Assembly: GCA_030147525.1 (NCBI GenBank)
Contig: JASBVF010000032.1
Coordinates: 1-64,000 of the forward strand
Direction of reading: 5' to 3'
Source of the DNA: Bacteroidota bacterium
GTDB lineage: Bacteria > Bacteroidota > Bacteroidia > Chitinophagales > Saprospiraceae
DNA length: 64,000 bases
Of this stretch, positions 1 through 8,751 are shown in pieces (within the stretch, counting starts at the first letter, position 1; each line of letters begins with the position of its first letter). The translations under genes and the position numbers were made by a program. The notes below the pieces were generated by a model. The model searched no databases, was not told the origin of the DNA, and saw only the letters and a program-made list of their open reading frames with translations.

Positions 1-1290
1 CGGCAAGGGGCCGTTCCAGTTCGCATGGACGGGCGGTGTTTCCGGTGAAACAGCCAACTCACTCGCCGCTGGCAGCTACGACGTGACCGTGACGGATGCG
101 ACTGGCACTACGGCGACCGGTAAAATTTCAGTAAAAGAACCCAAGCCCATCGAAGCCACGGCCAAAGTTGACGCCCCCGCCAGCACCGGAAATTCCGACG
201 GAAAAGCCACGGCGAAAGGCAACGGCGGCACCGGCAATTTTACTTTCAAATGGGACAATGGTGAAACGGCAGCGACGGCCATCAAACTTGCCCCCGGCAA
301 CCACACCGTCACCGTGACGGACGAGGCGGGCTGCACGGCCACGGCCTCCGTCTCGATTACCGAAAACATCCTGCCGCTGACCGTGAGTATTTCACAAAAA
401 ACAGAGATCAAGTGCGCCGGTGAAAAATCGGCCAGCCTGGCTGCGGAAGTTTCCGGCGGCAAGGGGCCGTTCCAGTTCGCATGGACTGGCGGTGTTTCAG
501 GTGAAACAGCCAACTCACTCGCCGCTGGCAGCTACGACGTGACCGTAACGGATGCGACCGGAACGACAGCGACCGGCAGAATTTCAGTGAAAGAACCGGC
601 AGCCGTGCAGGCCACCGCCAAAGTTGACGCCCCCGCCAGCACCGGCAACTCCGACGGAAAAGCCACTGCGAAGGGCAACGGCGGCACCGGCAATTTTACT
701 TTCAAATGGGACAATGGTGAAACGGCAGCAACGGCCACCAAACTTGCCCCCGGCAACCACACCGTCACCGTGACGGATGAGGCGGGATGCACGGCCACGG
801 CCTCCGTCTCGATTACCGAAAACATCCTGCCGCTGGCGGTGAGTATTTTACAAAAAACAGAAATCAAGTGTGCCGGTGAAAAATCGGCCAGCCTGGCTGC
901 GGAAGTTTCCGGTGGCAAAGGCCCGTTCCAGTTCGCCTGGACCGGCGGTGTTTCAGGTGAAACAGCCAACTCGCTCGCCGCTGGCAATTACGATTTGACC
1001 GTGACGGACATTACGGGAACGACCGCTACCGCTAAAATTTCAGTGACAGAACCGGCGCCGCTCAAGGCCGAGATCACTAAAACCCGACCTACCACGACCG
1101 AGAAAACCACCAACGGCAGGGCTTTCACCAAAGTAGAAGGCGGCGCTGGTGGTTACACTTTCCGCTGGGACAACGGCGAAACGACTGTTGACGCTACCAA
1201 CCTCGCCGCCGGGCCGCACAGCCTGACCGTCAGCGATGCGAACGGCTGTCAGACGGTGGTGAATTTTGAAACCAAAATCCGCATCATCCC
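1..1290 (+). repeat. 456-bp tandem repeat within the SprB-type gene
   Basis: The same sequence starting CGGCAAGGGGCCGTTCCAG appears at nt 1 and nt 457, and a slightly diverged copy starts at 913, giving an exact 456-bp period (152 codons, two SprB modules). The first two units differ at only scattered, often synonymous positions, while the last unit diverges strongly after about nt 1060. This is a sign of recent duplication or gene conversion. Confidence 0.9.
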
Positions 1291-1672
1291 CGAATTGACG
1301 GCGGAAACGCTGCGCAGCGGCGAGGTGATCAAACTGGAAAAAATCTACTTCCAGCCCGACAGCACGAACATGGACCCGACTTCCATCCCGACGGTGGACG
1401 AGTTGTTCGAGTTTTTGGAAGAAAACCCCGGCATCGTGATTGAGGTCGGTGGACACACGAACAACATCCCGTCGCATGAGTTTTGCGATGCGCTGTCATC
1501 GGCCCGTGCGAAATCAGTTGCCCAGTACCTCGTGGACAAGGGCCTGCCTACTAATCGTATCACTTACCGAGGCTACGGGAAGCGGAACCCGATTGCGACG
1601 AACGCCACGCCGGAGGGGCGGGCGAAAAATCAGCGGGTAGAGATTAAGATTGTGAGGTTGGATGGGGATTGA
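2..1672 (+). CDS. SprB-repeat protein with C-terminal OmpA domain (5' partial)
   Basis: The reading frame is open from the first bases of the window, so the N-terminus lies upstream. The visible 556 codons hold six alternating Ig-like SprB modules of about 76 residues: an A type (contains GPFQFAWTGG and YDVTVTD) and a B type (contains FTFKWDNGET and HTVTVTDEAGC). B modules begin near nt 152, 608 and 1064, and A modules near 380 and 836. The last 120 residues form an OmpA-like peptidoglycan-binding domain (YFQPDST, then GGHTNN, then SARAKSVAQYL, then NQRVEIKI). SprB repeats are known from gliding and cell-surface adhesins exported by T9SS. Here the chain ends in an OmpA domain rather than a T9SS sorting domain, which suggests periplasmic anchoring to peptidoglycan rather than a released adhesin. 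The repeats are nearly identical at DNA level, so their number may vary between strains. Confidence 0.9.
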   Translation, partial: GKGPFQFAWTGGVSGETANSLAAGSYDVTVTDATGTTATGKISVKEPKPIEATAKVDAPASTGNSDGKATAKGNGGTGNFTFKWDNGETAATAIKLAPGNHTVTVTDEAGCTATASVSITENILPLTVSISQKTEIKCAGEKSASLAAEVSGGKGPFQFAWTGGVSGETANSLAAGSYDVTVTDATGTTATGRISVKEPAAVQATAKVDAPASTGNSDGKATAKGNGGTGNFTFKWDNGETAATATKLAPGNHTVTVTDEAGCTATASVSITENILPLAVSILQKTEIKCAGEKSASLAAEVSGGKGPFQFAWTGGVSGETANSLAAGNYDLTVTDITGTTATAKISVTEPAPLKAEITKTRPTTTEKTTNGRAFTKVEGGAGGYTFRWDNGETTVDATNLAAGPHSLTVSDANGCQTVVNFETKIRIIPELTAETLRSGEVIKLEKIYFQPDSTNMDPTSIPTVDELFEFLEENPGIVIEVGGHTNNIPSHEFCDALSSARAKSVAQYLVDKGLPTNRITYRGYGKRNPIATNATPEGRAKNQRVEIKIVRLDGD

Positions 1673-1679
1673 TGCTGGA

Positions 1680-1720
1680 GTAGGCCGGCTGGAAAGCAGG
1701 CCGATAGGCAACTGCCTAAT
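1680..1720. repeat. Octad-periodic spacer element (GTAGGCCG words)
   Basis: Directly after the SprB-type gene the spacer reads as 8-nt words: GTAGGCCG at 1680, GCTGGAAA at 1688, GCAGGCCG at 1696, ATAGGCAA at 1704. It is followed by a short reverse-complement end (TTGCC/GGCAA type). The same word family recurs at 35872-35903. It is a weak, short member of the periodic spacer class described in the findings. Confidence 0.5.
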
Positions 1721-1785
1721 AGATTTTAGATAAAAACGGGCGGCGGGTGTGGTCGGAGAAGGTGGTGAGGTATTGAATATTGCGC

Positions 1786-1834
1786 CTTTCTTCCTACAGG
1801 GTGTGAATTGAATTCACACCCTGTAGGAAGAAAG
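1786..1834. repeat. Perfect 24-bp inverted repeat, 1-nt centre
   Basis: Nucleotides 1786-1809 and 1811-1834 are perfect reverse complements around a single G at 1810. The arms read outward from GTGTGAATT to CTTCCTACAGG. The right arm ends exactly one base before the stop codon of the minus-strand ATPase gene. There is no U-run, and the near-zero loop argues against an ordinary intrinsic terminator. It could extrude as a cruciform, fold in mRNA with a few unpaired bases at the tip, or mark an insertion boundary. Confidence 0.85.
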
Positions 1835-2998
1835 TCAAAGCGGGATATTTCCGAGGTGCCGCCAACCAAGGACTGTTGCCTGGCTCCGCTGTTGCGTTTC
1901 ATCGCCACCGTAAACCAAGTAGCTATTTTCAGGTTGGACTCCAGAGAGCGGTTGGAAATATTTCAAAGCATCGAAGTAGTTGGACGTGATGGTTCTGCCT
2001 GATTTGATTTCGACCGGAACCAAACTTGCTCCCTGATCAAGGAGCAAGTCAATTTCATGAGCGCCGGCAGCATTCCAAAAATAGGCCTTTGGGTAGAGGT
2101 TGCGATTCAAATGATTTTTCAAAATTTCATTGATGATGAAATTTTCAAACAAGGCCCCTTTCGCAAAATGGCGGTTCAAATCTTCAGTATTTTTAAGATT
2201 CATGAGGGCACAGGCAAGGCCGGTATCGTAAAAATAGAGCTTGGGAGTTTTAACGATGCGTTTATTGAAATTTTTATGGTAAGGTCTTAAAAGGTAAATT
2301 ATAAAACTGGTCTGAAGGACACTCAACCACTTGTTGATTGTTTGATAACTGACACCAACCAGGTTGCCGATTTCCGATAAATTTACAAGTTGCCCGATTC
2401 TCCCGGCACAAATTTCAAGAAATTGCCGGAAAGCCCCCAAATCCGAAACGTTCAGGACCTGCCTCAGATCACGTTCCACATATGTTTGTATATAATCAAG
2501 CAGCCACGGGGTTGGATCGAGTTCGAGATCATAAATTCTTGGATAAAATCCTTTAAAAATATAATCCTCATAAGCAGACATTGCAAAACTGGAATCCTTT
2601 ATTTCTTCTAATGAAAAAGGCAACAGGTTAAAAATAGACACCCGGCCTGCAAGGCTTTGTGATACGCTTTCCATCAAAAGCAGGTTTTGAGAACCAGATA
2701 TGATAAATTGCCCTGCAATTTTTTCCCGGTCAACTTTTACCTGAATATAGGAAAGCAAAGCCGGCACATGCTGAATTTCGTCGATAATGGCCTTTTCACC
2801 CAGGTTTAAGAGGAAACCTTTTGGATCATGTACTGCAAATTGACGTTGCTCTATATCTTCCAGGTTGATGTATTTGTATGCCGGGAATATTTGCTGAACA
2901 AGCGTGGATTTGCCACTTTGACGTGGCCCGGTGACTGCGACAACAGGCATTTTTTGTGCAGCTTCGATTATTTTTTGACCAATTATTCGCTGAATCAT
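1835..2998 (-). CDS. ATP-binding protein, AAA_14 plus DUF4143
   Basis: This 387-residue protein belongs to the widespread AAA_14/DUF4143 ATPase family, whose cellular role is not settled. The Walker A motif GPRQSGKST is at about residues 25-33, the Walker B-like strand KAIIDEIQHVP at about 70-80, and the sensor-like ISGSQN about 30 residues later. The DUF4143 part follows (YVERDLRQVLNVSD, then YFYDTGLAC, then a nuclease-like EIDLLLDQGASLVPVEIKSG near the C-terminus). I chose the ATG at 2998. A longer frame starts only with TTG at 3007. The gene stands alone and is bracketed by a 24-bp palindrome at its 3' end and a 14-bp dyad just upstream of the start, which fits a self-contained, possibly transferred cassette. 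The C-terminal part with the ExK pattern may be a degenerate restriction-like fold. Confidence 0.85.
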   Translation of the reverse strand: MIQRIIGQKIIEAAQKMPVVAVTGPRQSGKSTLVQQIFPAYKYINLEDIEQRQFAVHDPKGFLLNLGEKAIIDEIQHVPALLSYIQVKVDREKIAGQFIISGSQNLLLMESVSQSLAGRVSIFNLLPFSLEEIKDSSFAMSAYEDYIFKGFYPRIYDLELDPTPWLLDYIQTYVERDLRQVLNVSDLGAFRQFLEICAGRIGQLVNLSEIGNLVGVSYQTINKWLSVLQTSFIIYLLRPYHKNFNKRIVKTPKLYFYDTGLACALMNLKNTEDLNRHFAKGALFENFIINEILKNHLNRNLYPKAYFWNAAGAHEIDLLLDQGASLVPVEIKSGRTITSNYFDALKYFQPLSGVQPENSYLVYGGDETQQRSQATVLGWRHLGNIPL

Positions 2999-3000
2999 TC

Positions 3001-3035
3001 TTTGCAAATTAGAAGTTCAAGTTCTAATCTGCAAA
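3001..3035. promoter_or_regulatory. Dyad operator-like site upstream of the ATPase gene
   Basis: The arms 3001-3014 (TTTGCAAATTAGAA) and 3022-3035 are reverse complements with a single mismatch and a 7-nt spacer. The site lies 2 to 37 bases upstream of the ATG. On the minus strand the outer arm contains TTTCTTTGCAG, close to the Bacteroidota -7 box with a GCA extension, so the dyad could overlap the promoter and act as an operator. Regulation is inferred; the dyad is seen. Confidence 0.45.
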
Positions 3036-3091
3036 GAAAAGAACATTTTCTTCGATCAAAAAATCAAATTTTCCTGCCCATCAGCGTAAGG

Positions 3092-4762
3092 CTACCGCCC
3101 CAGTAGCACAATTCCAAACTCAGACTCCACCGTCACCCGCCCGCCGGTTACCGTCAGCATTTGACCTGAGTAGTAATCCTTCACTTTCATTCCATCTTCG
3201 AAAACGCCCCGCACGGGGATGTCCTTCCGGCCTTTTTCCAAATCCAAACCCACCAACACCACGTCTGAGAAACTGCCCGATTGATAAGTCCGCTTGAACA
3301 GGTAAGGCCGGGATGCCAGTTGCTCGTGAATGCCTGCGCCGACGGCAGGATGCGCCTTGCGGAATTGCCCGAGTTTTTGCCAGTGCGACAGCACGTCGTT
3401 GATTTTGAAACCATTGCGCTCGCTGTTGCGGATGACCTCGTCCCAGTTCATGAAGGAACGGAGGTTGGCGTCGCCCTCAGCGCCATTGACTTCGAGGGGG
3501 CGGCTTGTTTCATCGCCGTAATAAACCTGGGAGGCGCCGGGGCAAAGCAGCAGTTTCGTCGCCGCCTCGAGGGGCTTCATCCGCTGCCGGTCGAAGGGAC
3601 CACCGTCGTCGTGAGAGCTGAGGTAATTGACGACGGATTGATCCTTAAGCGGCCCGTGCAGCAGGTTGGAGTATTTTGAAAAAATGGCTTCATAGCTATT
3701 GTTGGCGTCGCTTTTGAATTCAAAATTGATGAGGCTGGTCATGCCGTGGGCAAAATAATCCACCTTGCGGTCGCCGAAATCGTACATCCTGCCGCCGGAA
3801 ATGCCGTAGCCATACACCTCACCGGTCATGTAGAACGGGTTGTTGTCAAGCACCTTTTTCGGGTTGGCTTTTTTCCAGTCAAGAAATGCGAGGTTGGCCT
3901 CTCTGCGCAAATCCGCCCAAACGGACTCCTCCGTATGCTTGGCCGTATCGACCCTGTATCCATCAACACCATACTTTCGAATGTAGTCTGTCAGCCATTT
4001 GATAATGTGATACCGGGGCGAACGGGGGTAACCGGTGCGTTTAAAAAAAGCATCCAATTCGGCCATTTCTTTATCCAGGCGGCCTTCCTGCTTCCATTTA
4101 TCTTTTAATAGCTGCGGCACGCCCACATTGGTCGAGCTTTCGGTTTTAATGTCCGGCAGGTTTTTGACCAGCGTACAGGCGGTGGTCGTTTCATATCCCT
4201 GATAGGTGCAGGCAGGACCAGTGCGAACCCAGCCGGAAGGCCAGACGGGATCCTGTTCCGTGACCGGGCCGGTATGGTTGATCACCACGTCGAGCAGGAT
4301 GCGGATGCCATGCTGATGGGCCGTTTCGACGAGTTTGGCGAGGTCGGCTTCGGTGCCGAAATTGGGGTCGAGGGCCGTCCAGTCTTTGGCCCAGTAGCCG
4401 TGGTAGCCGTAGGTGAGACCGGTGCCTTCGTCGGTGGGGCCGTGAATTTGCTCAACCACGGGGGTAAACCAAAGCGCCGTAATGCCAAGCTTATCAAAAT
4501 AGCCTTCTTCTATTTTTTGGGTAATGCCTTTCAGGTCGCCGCCCATGAACCCTCTGAGCTTGACAGCTCTTTCCGTGCGGTTAAAATTCAGGTCGTTGGT
4601 TTGGTCGCCGTTGGCAAACCGGTCGGTGAGCAAGAAATAAATATTGGCATTTTCCCAGAAAAACGGCGTTTGGCCGTCGCCGGCGCCGGCAGTTTTCTTC
4701 GGACCAAAACAGCCGGACAAGCAAAATGACAGTAAAAGCAGGAGGCTCAGGAATTTCTTCAT
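3092..4762 (-). CDS. GH13 alpha-amylase-family lipoprotein
   Basis: The 556-residue product has a lipoprotein signal peptide (MKKFLSLLLLLSFCLSGC) followed by a complete GH13 catalytic barrel. The conserved regions are visible in order: DVVINHTG (region I), GYRVDTAKH with the nucleophile Asp (region II), GEVYGYG with the acid/base Glu (region III) and SSHDDG (region IV, usually NHD). A C-terminal beta domain ends in FGIVLLGR. The predicted role is hydrolysis of alpha-glucans at the cell surface or in the periplasm. The start is the ATG at 4762; seven codons of open frame upstream give no better signal peptide. It is transcribed divergently from the outer-membrane receptor at 5085, and the pairing of a glycan hydrolase with a TonB-type receptor is suggestive but there is no SusD-like gene. 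Confidence 0.9.
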   Translation of the reverse strand: MKKFLSLLLLLSFCLSGCFGPKKTAGAGDGQTPFFWENANIYFLLTDRFANGDQTNDLNFNRTERAVKLRGFMGGDLKGITQKIEEGYFDKLGITALWFTPVVEQIHGPTDEGTGLTYGYHGYWAKDWTALDPNFGTEADLAKLVETAHQHGIRILLDVVINHTGPVTEQDPVWPSGWVRTGPACTYQGYETTTACTLVKNLPDIKTESSTNVGVPQLLKDKWKQEGRLDKEMAELDAFFKRTGYPRSPRYHIIKWLTDYIRKYGVDGYRVDTAKHTEESVWADLRREANLAFLDWKKANPKKVLDNNPFYMTGEVYGYGISGGRMYDFGDRKVDYFAHGMTSLINFEFKSDANNSYEAIFSKYSNLLHGPLKDQSVVNYLSSHDDGGPFDRQRMKPLEAATKLLLCPGASQVYYGDETSRPLEVNGAEGDANLRSFMNWDEVIRNSERNGFKINDVLSHWQKLGQFRKAHPAVGAGIHEQLASRPYLFKRTYQSGSFSDVVLVGLDLEKGRKDIPVRGVFEDGMKVKDYYSGQMLTVTGGRVTVESEFGIVLLGR

Positions 4763-5084
4763 TGGTATTAAATTTTTGATCAAACAATCAGCAAAACGGC
4801 ATCAGGCAAATATGCGATTAATATTTGTCTTTCCGGATGAGCAAGCCTACCCAATCAATTTTCATAAAATTCATGTAACCTGCCGGTTTCGCATCTCGTC
4901 TCTCCATCCAAACACGATGTTTTTACAAAAAAATAAGTGCGTTCATCGAAAAAAAAGGAGTTGGCTTACTGTACCCGGTAAATTTGCCGTCAGAAATCAC
5001 CAAACAATGTAAACTCAGATCAGCACCCGAATTTACCTGAGTAACACAACCATTTTTTTAAAACAATCTAAAATTACCCGACTT
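4763..5084. other. Divergent intergenic region between GH13 and receptor genes
   Basis: This 322-bp AT-rich spacer must carry the promoters of both flanking divergent genes. I see no convincing TAnnTTTG box, no periodic element and no RNA gene. Confidence 0.4.
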
Positions 5085-7538
5085 ATGAAAAAGCGAACAG
5101 TCCTGTCCGCCCTGTTATTGTTATGCATTTTCTCCACTGCTTTTGCTGCTAAAGAAAACGGAAAAGTGACCGGAAAGGTGGTCAGCCAGGATCATCAGCC
5201 GCTCTCTTTTGCCAACGTTTTACTTTACTCAGCAACCGACAGTTCTCTTGTAAAAGCTGAATACACCGACGATGATGGCTCCTTCCGGCTGCTCAACATT
5301 GCCGCAGGCAAATACTGGGTCAATATCAGTTACGTCGGCCTGCCGGAGTTCAATTCACAAACTTTCACCCTGACAACCGGCCAGGAACTTGTGCTGCCTG
5401 AAATTATCCTTTCTTCAAAAGGCGTGGACCTGACTGAAGTGACTGTCGTAGCCCGCAAACCCATTGTGGAAGTGCACCCCGACAAGACGGTTTTCAATGT
5501 GGAAGGAAGCATCAACGCCACTGGCAGCGATGCCATGGAGTTGCTGCGCAAAGCGCCCGGCGTGGTGGTGGACAACAACGACAACATCATCGTGAGCGGC
5601 AAAAACGGCGTGCAGGTGTACATCGACGGAAAGCCTTCTCAACTCAGCACCTCCGACCTGGCCGCTTACCTGCGCACCTTGCAATCCAGCGAGATTGCCA
5701 GCATCGAGGTCATCACCAACCCCAGCGCCAAGTGGGATGCCGAAGGCAACGCCGGCATCATCAACATCCGTATGAAAAAGGACAAGCGCCTGGGCGGCAA
5801 CGGCAGCGCCAATCTCGGTTACACCCGCGGCGCTTTCAACAATTACAATGGTTCCATCAGCGGAAACTACCGCAACCAGAAAATGAACACCTTCGGCAGC
5901 TACAACTACAGCGAGGGCAAAAACGAGAACATCTTCAACCTCTACCGGGAACAGGTGGGGCTGGCTTACGACCAGACGAACCCCGGCCAGCACGAGCACA
6001 ACTCGCACAATTTTAAACTGGGCAACGACTTCTTTTTAAATGATAAAAACACGATTGGCGTGCTGGTCAACGGCTACAACAGCGAATACTACGGCGTGCA
6101 GAACAGCACCATGCGCATCAGTTCTGCAGGTGCTTCCACAGTGGACAGTTCGCTCATCGCCAACAGCATGAACCGTGGCAAACGCCAGAATTATAATTTC
6201 AACCTGAACTACCGTTTCGACAACTCCAAAGGCGTGATCTGGAACATGGACGCCGATTACGGTTTTTTCAAAAATGATAACAACGACCTGAACCCGAACC
6301 GGGTGTACACCGGCGATGGCGGCACTAACAGTGAGTTGCTGAGCGAGGAAATTTTCCGCACTGTAGCACCGACCGACATCGACATCGCTACGTTCAAAGT
6401 GGATCACGAGCGGCCATTCCTGAAAGGCCAGCTCAGCACCGGCGCAAAGTTTTCCTACGTCAGCACCGACAACGATTTCAATTTTTTCAACGTCATCAAC
6501 GGCCAGGACGTGGTGGACGTGGACCGCACCAACCTGTTTGTTTACACGGAAAACGTGAACGCAGTGTACGGTAACTTCTCCCGTCAGTTTGGTAAAATCG
6601 GCATCCAGGCAGGTCTGCGGGTGGAGCAAACCAACTCCGAAGGTGATTTGACAGCCCTCAAGCCCGTCAACAACCAGAACGTGAAGCGGGACTACCTCGA
6701 CTTCTTCCCTTCGGGCGGCGTCACCTGGCAGATGAACGACAACAACATGTTCCAACTGACTTACAGCCGCCGCATCGACCGCCCGTCGTACCAGGATTTG
6801 AACCCCTTCGAGGGCCGGCTCGACAAGCTGACGTTTGAAAAAGGGAACCCGTTCCTGAACCCGCAGTACACGCACAGCGTGCAGTTGAACCACACGTTCA
6901 TGCACATGTTCAACACCTCGCTGAGCTACAGCCGCACGACGGATTTGATTACCCGCCTGACGTTCATCGACGACCGCAACGAACAGGCCAGTTTCATCAC
7001 CTGGGAAAACCTCGGCCTGCAAAACAACCTCAGCCTTAACATCAGCGCCCCCATTACCATCAGCAAATGGTGGAATGCCTACGCCAACCTGAGCGGCTAC
7101 CGCACCTACAACAAAGGCGACTTCGGCGATGGCGTGGAGGTGGACCTGGCCGTGTGGGCGTATAATTTTTATGCGCAAAACACCTTCACCCTGCCGATGG
7201 GCTTCGTGGCTGAAATTTCCGGCTGGTACAACTCCCCTTCCGTTTGGGGCGGCACCTTCGAGACGGACGCCATGTGGAGCATGGACGCCGGCCTGCAGAA
7301 GAAACTGATGCAGGATAAAATGACGGTGAAACTCTCCCTCAGCGACCTTTTCAAAACCAACGAATGGGCGGCTGAAAGCTTCTTCGGCCCGCTATATATG
7401 CGGGGCGGCGGAGGCTGGGACAGCCGCCGTTTCCGGGTGAATATGACCTACAACTTCGGCAACCAGCAGGTGAAAGGCGCACGCCGCCGGGCGACTGGTT
7501 TGGAAGATGAGAAGGGAAGGATTAAGTCGGGGGATTGA
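5085..7538 (+). CDS. Outer-membrane TonB-dependent-receptor-like beta-barrel protein
   Basis: The 817-residue protein starts with a Sec signal peptide (MKKRTVLSALLLLCIFSTAFA). A carboxypeptidase-regulatory-like domain (about residues 25-110; GKVTGKVVSQDHQPLSFANV) is followed by a plug domain (about 115-235; ELLRKAPGVVVDNNDNI, then VYIDGKPSQLS, then IEVITNPSAKWDAEGNAGII). The rest is a long barrel of the OMP_b-brl_3 family. It probably imports or binds an unknown ligand at the outer membrane. No SusD partner is adjacent, so it is not a classical PUL. Codon use is GC-rich like most neighbours. It is followed by an octad-periodic hairpin and a terminator. Confidence 0.9.
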   Translation: MKKRTVLSALLLLCIFSTAFAAKENGKVTGKVVSQDHQPLSFANVLLYSATDSSLVKAEYTDDDGSFRLLNIAAGKYWVNISYVGLPEFNSQTFTLTTGQELVLPEIILSSKGVDLTEVTVVARKPIVEVHPDKTVFNVEGSINATGSDAMELLRKAPGVVVDNNDNIIVSGKNGVQVYIDGKPSQLSTSDLAAYLRTLQSSEIASIEVITNPSAKWDAEGNAGIINIRMKKDKRLGGNGSANLGYTRGAFNNYNGSISGNYRNQKMNTFGSYNYSEGKNENIFNLYREQVGLAYDQTNPGQHEHNSHNFKLGNDFFLNDKNTIGVLVNGYNSEYYGVQNSTMRISSAGASTVDSSLIANSMNRGKRQNYNFNLNYRFDNSKGVIWNMDADYGFFKNDNNDLNPNRVYTGDGGTNSELLSEEIFRTVAPTDIDIATFKVDHERPFLKGQLSTGAKFSYVSTDNDFNFFNVINGQDVVDVDRTNLFVYTENVNAVYGNFSRQFGKIGIQAGLRVEQTNSEGDLTALKPVNNQNVKRDYLDFFPSGGVTWQMNDNNMFQLTYSRRIDRPSYQDLNPFEGRLDKLTFEKGNPFLNPQYTHSVQLNHTFMHMFNTSLSYSRTTDLITRLTFIDDRNEQASFITWENLGLQNNLSLNISAPITISKWWNAYANLSGYRTYNKGDFGDGVEVDLAVWAYNFYAQNTFTLPMGFVAEISGWYNSPSVWGGTFETDAMWSMDAGLQKKLMQDKMTVKLSLSDLFKTNEWAAESFFGPLYMRGGGGWDSRRFRVNMTYNFGNQQVKGARRRATGLEDEKGRIKSGD

Positions 7539-7541
7539 TTT

Positions 7542-7611
7542 GAAATTTAGAAATTAGGAAATTAGGAAATTGTCAGGTTGGCAATTTCCCAATTTCTAAT
7601 TTCAAATTTCA
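7542..7611. repeat. Octad-periodic hairpin (GAAATTAG words)
   Basis: The left arm reads as 8-nt words GAAATTTA (7542), GAAATTAG (7550 and 7558) and GAAATTGT (7566). The right arm carries the complementary words CAATTTCC (7582) and CAATTTCT (7590). It fills the gap between the receptor stop codon and the convergent T9SS gene, just ahead of a conventional terminator. Confidence 0.75.
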
Positions 7612-7618
7612 TTCCCCG

Positions 7619-7652
7619 GACGGCTGATGCAATGGTGCGTCAGCCGTTTTTT
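7619..7652 (+). terminator. Terminator between convergent genes
   Basis: The stem CGGCTGA pairs with TCAGCCG and is followed by TTTTTTATTT on the plus strand. It serves the receptor gene; the partner gene reads toward it from the other side. Confidence 0.7.
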
Positions 7653-8631
7653 ATTTCAATACCACCACCTTCCCCTCCCCCACACTCCTCCCCTGCGAGG
7701 CAACCTTCCAAAAATACAGCCCCGGTGGCAGCCCCTCCAGCGGGATGCTTAGTTTCGTCTGCCCGGCGGCTAAAACGGCCCGGAGGACGGGCTGGCCCGT
7801 GGCGGCGTGGAGCGTCCATATGGCGGCGACGGGCGGGGGGGCGGGGAGTTCGAGGGTGAGGGATTCGGTGGCGGGGTTGGGTGAAACGATGATTTCTTTT
7901 TCAGCCTCCGTCCAACTGACAGAGGTCGGAAAGTCACACATCATTTCATCGTTGCCGCCCAGTAACAACTCCTCGTCCTTATAACACACGAAATAGCCCT
8001 GACACGCTCCCAGAACAATGTCACACAACGATCCCGCCAGCCCGCCTGTGGTACATCCGACCTTTTCGAGGATGGTCTCAAATCTGCGGCATTCTTCCTC
8101 GCTGTCAGGGAACAACGGCTCGGTCTCCATTTGCCTGAGAAATTGACCGTCCACTTCCACCAGGGTAGACGAAGTAACCAGGTTCAGGATAGGACCTCTT
8201 ACTTGATCGCAACAATTATCTGAATAATTGAGCAGCCCAAAAGCAGCGGCATTGTAAGGCAGGTACGATTTCAGCGTGTCGCCTGCCGCAAGGTTAAAGT
8301 CGTACAACAGGTAAAATCCCTCCGGGCTGAAAAAATCAGTGGCGTAAAAATAGACCCGCCCGTTTTCTTCCCAGACAACGAGGCTGTCCGGCGTAGGGAG
8401 GAAGTCCGGCTCCGACTGGTGTTTGGAATATTTGCGGATGACGCCGCATAATTTCCCGTCGATTTCAATCTCCGATTCCACGGTCAGCAACACGTGATCT
8501 TCGCAGGGCATGTCCTCATAAACGCCAGCCACGAAACGCCATTCGGCGCCGAGAGGTGCAAAGTTTCGCTGAGCGTTGGCCGATAGCGACAGGCTGGCCG
8601 CCAGCAGATACAGAATTGTCAGTTTTTTCAT
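7651..8631 (-). CDS. Secreted protein with T9SS type A sorting domain
   Basis: This 326-residue protein has a Sec signal peptide ending ANAQ and a C-terminal T9SS sorting domain of about 75 residues (VSPNPATESLTLELP, later LPPGLYFWKV and GEGKVVVLK). The central 200 residues (EWRFVAGVYEDMPC onward) match no enzyme family that I recognise but are typical of secreted Saprospiria proteins of unknown function. It has six or more cysteines, suggesting disulfides in the exported form. The product is predicted to be exported across the outer membrane and attached or released by T9SS. It converges on the receptor gene. Confidence 0.85.
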   Translation of the reverse strand: MKKLTILYLLAASLSLSANAQRNFAPLGAEWRFVAGVYEDMPCEDHVLLTVESEIEIDGKLCGVIRKYSKHQSEPDFLPTPDSLVVWEENGRVYFYATDFFSPEGFYLLYDFNLAAGDTLKSYLPYNAAAFGLLNYSDNCCDQVRGPILNLVTSSTLVEVDGQFLRQMETEPLFPDSEEECRRFETILEKVGCTTGGLAGSLCDIVLGACQGYFVCYKDEELLLGGNDEMMCDFPTSVSWTEAEKEIIVSPNPATESLTLELPAPPPVAAIWTLHAATGQPVLRAVLAAGQTKLSIPLEGLPPGLYFWKVASQGRSVGEGKVVVLK

Positions 8632-8751
8632 TATCAGGGTTTTGAAAGTTAAAGTTTAAAAAATGCTCTGTTCACCCCAGATTGCGCCCGGTGCACTTCC
8701 TTCAAAAGGACTCTGCCCTGTACAAGTCCATCGCATAAGTTTAGCTATTAC

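Noticed and set aside
76-987. Two long minus-strand frames opposite the SprB-repeat gene, nearly identical to each other
   Set aside because: They mirror the 456-bp repeat on the opposite strand and have the low-complexity Ala/Val/Ser content of a shadow frame. The plus frame has recognised domains.
1-1290. CRISPR-like repetition
   Set aside because: The 456-bp direct repeats are coding and contiguous, with no short repeats separated by unique spacers.
1808-2290. Plus-strand frames opposite the DUF4143 ATPase
   Set aside because: They are antisense to a gene with clear Walker and DUF4143 motifs.
6036-7178. 380-codon minus-strand frame
   Set aside because: It is antisense to the outer-membrane receptor and rich in Val, His and Ala as shadow frames are in this genome; no domain is seen.
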